From an uncultured Clostridium sp. (lineage in GTDB: Bacteria; Bacillota; Clostridia; TANB77; CAG-508): 5,925 nt of DNA. Below, piece by piece: positions 4,662 through 5,925 of the stretch; within the stretch, counting starts at the first letter, position 1, and each line of letters begins with the position of its first letter. A model generated the notes under the pieces. The model saw only the letters and a list, made by a program, of their open reading frames with translations, ran no database searches and had not been told where the DNA came from. The stretch lies in assembly GCA_900556975.1 (NCBI GenBank), contig USQZ01000070.1, positions 1-5,925 of the forward strand, written 5' to 3'. The position numbers and the translations under genes are program-made.

Positions 4662-5201
4662 ATGGAACAATTAAGAGAAACTTATAAAAATGAAATTATA
4701 CCTGCAATGATGAAAAAATTCGAATATAAATCAGTTATGCAAGTTCCAAAACTAGAGAAAATAGTAATAAATATTGGATTAGGAGATACAAAGGATAATC
4801 CAAAAGCATTAGATAATGCAATAAACGATTTAAGTTTAATAACAGGTCAAAAACCAGTTATAACAAAAGCTAAAAAATCAATTGCAGCTTTTAAATTAAG
4901 AGAAGGTGCTAAAATAGGATGCAAAGTAACATTAAGAGCTGGAAAAATGTATGATTTTGCATACAAATTCTTTAATGCAGCACTTCCAAGAGTTAGAGAT
5001 TTTAGAGGAGTGTCAGCTAATTCATTCGATGGAAGAGGAAACTATTCTATCGGTATTAAAGAACAATTAATTTTCCCTGAAATCGAATATGATAAGATAG
5101 ATAAAATAAGAGGTATGGATATTATATTCGTAACAACAGCTAAAACAGATGCTGAAGCAAAAGAATTATTATCATTATTAGGAATGCCTTTTAAAAACTA
5201 A
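4662..5201 (+). CDS. rplE: 50S ribosomal protein L5
   Basis: The 179-residue product from ATG 4662 begins MEQLRETYKNEIIPAMMKKF, as L5 does. It continues with QVPKLEKIVINIGLGD (27-42), LITGQKPVITKAKKSIAAFK (59-78), REGAKIGCKVTLRAGKMYDF (80-99), LPRVRDFRGVS (108-118), FDGRGNYSIGIKEQLIFPEI (122-141) and a final GMPFKN. Length is normal (about 179-180). L5 binds 5S rRNA with L18 in the central protuberance and contacts S13 and P-site tRNA. The same frame is open to an ATG at 4614 inside rplX, but those 16 residues have no L5 counterpart and the AAAGGAGG site at 4642-4649 serves ATG 4662 (12-base spacer). In E. coli the rplE start is the S8 repressor target; no similar fold was identified here. 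Confidence 0.97.
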   Translation: MEQLRETYKNEIIPAMMKKFEYKSVMQVPKLEKIVINIGLGDTKDNPKALDNAINDLSLITGQKPVITKAKKSIAAFKLREGAKIGCKVTLRAGKMYDFAYKFFNAALPRVRDFRGVSANSFDGRGNYSIGIKEQLIFPEIEYDKIDKIRGMDIIFVTTAKTDAEAKELLSLLGMPFKN

Positions 5202-5233
5202 GAGTTAGTTAAAATGATGAAAGGAGAAAAATA

Positions 5234-5419
5234 ATGGCTAAAAAATCACTAAAAGTAAAATGTGCCAAAGAACAAAAATATAAAACTAGAGAATATAATA
5301 GATGCAAAATATGTGGAAGACCACATGCATATATTAGAAAATTTGGTATTTGCCGTGTTTGCTTCAGAGAATTAGCACACAAAGGTGAAATACCAGGTGT
5401 TAAAAAAGCTAGTTGGTAA
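5234..5419 (+). CDS. rpsN: 30S ribosomal protein S14, short zinc-binding type
   Basis: The 61-residue product MAKKSLKVKCAKEQKYKTRE is the short S14 form (sometimes named rpsZ or rpsN1). It has CKIC (24-27) and CRVC (40-43) forming the zinc site, followed by FRELAHKGEIPGVKKASW, the standard end. S14 is in the head of the 30S subunit next to S19, S3 and S10 and joins late in assembly. In several Bacillota a zinc-free paralog under Zur control replaces it when zinc is scarce; that gene would be elsewhere in the genome. The ribosome binding site AAAGGAG (5220-5226) is seven bases from ATG. The gene is followed by a 102-base palindrome-rich spacer before rpsH. Confidence 0.98.
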   Translation: MAKKSLKVKCAKEQKYKTREYNRCKICGRPHAYIRKFGICRVCFRELAHKGEIPGVKKASW

Positions 5420-5521
5420 TATAGAAGATGCAAGGAAAAGCTTGCAAGCAAATAAGATAATTTGCAAATAAATTAAGCATTAAAAAAATGCTAAATAAGA
5501 AAAAAAGGAGGGAAAACAAAC
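5420..5521 (+). other. Palindrome-rich spacer before rpsH
   Basis: Within 102 bases there are two perfect ten-base palindromes, GCTTGCAAGC (5440-5449) and ATTTGCAAAT (5460-5469). There is a six-pair hairpin TGCAAG/CTTGCA (5429-5434 with 5441-5446) and a six-pair hairpin AGCATT/AATGCT (5476-5481 with 5487-5492). GCAAATAA is repeated at 5448-5455 and 5464-5471. No U-run follows, so there is no intrinsic terminator. The rpsH ribosome binding site AAGGAGG (5505-5511) lies downstream of both hairpins. A regulatory role is possible but unproven, and AT-rich sequence favours chance palindromes. Confidence 0.35.
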
Positions 5522-5920
5522 GTGAATACAACAGACCCAATAGCAGATATGTTAACAAGAATAAGAAATGCTAATAGAAATAAATTTAAAACTGTTGATG
5601 TACCAGCATCAAACATGAAATTAGCAATTGCTCAAAATTTATTGGATGAAGGATATATAAAAGCTTTCGAAGAAATAAAGAATGAGACACAAGGAATCAT
5701 AAGAATTACTTTAAAATATGATGAAAAAGGAAACAAAGTAATTTCTGGATTAAAAAGAATTAGTAGACCAGGTTTAAGAATATATGCATCTAAAGATGAA
5801 TTACCACAAGTATTAAACGGTTTAGGAACAGCTTTAATATCTACATCTAAAGGAATAGTTACAGATAAAAAAGCTAGAGAACTAGGTATAGGTGGAGAAG
5901 TATTAGCTTATATTTGGTAA
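5522..5920 (+). CDS. rpsH: 30S ribosomal protein S8
   Basis: The 132-residue product from a GTG start reads MNTTDPIADMLTRIRNANRN, the standard S8 N-terminus (usually M-x-M/T-T-D-P-I-A-D). It continues with NMKLAIAQNLLDEGYIKAFE (31-50), ISGLKRISRPGLRIYA (74-89) and the C-terminal rRNA-binding motif ALISTSKGIVTDKKARELGI (104-123) followed by GGEVLAYIW. Length is exactly typical. S8 binds 16S rRNA helix 21 early in platform assembly and in E. coli represses the spc operon by binding rplE mRNA. GTG is the only start that gives the conserved N-terminus; the AAGGAGG site at 5505-5511 is ten bases upstream. It is the only gene here whose preferred start is not ATG. The window ends five bases after its stop; rplF would be expected next. 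Confidence 0.98.
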   Translation: MNTTDPIADMLTRIRNANRNKFKTVDVPASNMKLAIAQNLLDEGYIKAFEEIKNETQGIIRITLKYDEKGNKVISGLKRISRPGLRIYASKDELPQVLNGLGTALISTSKGIVTDKKARELGIGGEVLAYIW

Positions 5921-5925
5921 TTAAT

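Noticed and set aside
5476..5492. Hairpin as an intrinsic terminator after rpsN
   Set aside because: The six-pair stem is AT-rich and followed by A-rich sequence, not a U-run, on the + strand; no suitable U-run exists on the minus strand either.

Overview
The window is a stretch of the conserved ribosomal-protein supercluster (S10 operon running into the spc operon) of a low-GC bacterium. All genes are on the + strand in canonical order: end of rplD, then rplW, rplB, rpsS, rplV, rpsC, rplP, rpmC, rpsQ, rplN, rplX, rplE, rpsN and rpsH. Every product was recognised from its own protein sequence. No gene is broken, and I see no tRNA, rRNA, CRISPR array or recognisable insertion sequence.

The organism is most likely a very AT-rich member of the Bacillota, probably a Clostridia-type lineage. 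The reasons are strong AAGGAGG-type ribosome binding sites, arginine encoded mostly by AGA, the short zinc-binding form of S14 (61 residues, two CxxC pairs), a four-cysteine L24, an L29/L16/S3 set of clostridial appearance, and TAA as the stop codon of all 14 reading frames that end here. Genus cannot be decided from this sequence alone.

Layout: bases 1-3859 are the S10 part (30S proteins S19, S3, S17; 50S proteins L4, L23, L2, L22, L16, L29). Bases 3889-5920 are the spc part (50S L14, L24, L5; 30S S14, S8). The classical S10/spc boundary between rpsQ and rplN is only 29 bases with no terminator, so the run is probably one transcription unit whose main promoter lies upstream of the window. 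Three junctions are tightly coupled: rplD/rplW and rplP/rpmC as TAA-G-ATG, and rpsC/rplP as TAATG. The others are 20 to about 100 bases and carry a ribosome binding site.

The one place that is not ordinary is the 267-base gap between rplW and rplB (377-643), where most relatives have only a short spacer. It starts with two tandem 29-base imperfect repeats, each forming a small hairpin; the single stem pair that differs between them is swapped in a base-pair-preserving way (G-C to C-G). A CpG-rich block (481-630) follows, with 12 CpG in 150 bases against 1 in the whole of rplW. It can fold into several helices and ends right at the weak rplB ribosome binding site. This looks like a structured RNA element or a dispersed repeat placed in front of rplB, and is the best candidate here for something undescribed. 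A second, weaker structured spacer precedes rpsH (5420-5521). L23 also carries an unusual lysine-rich C-terminus.
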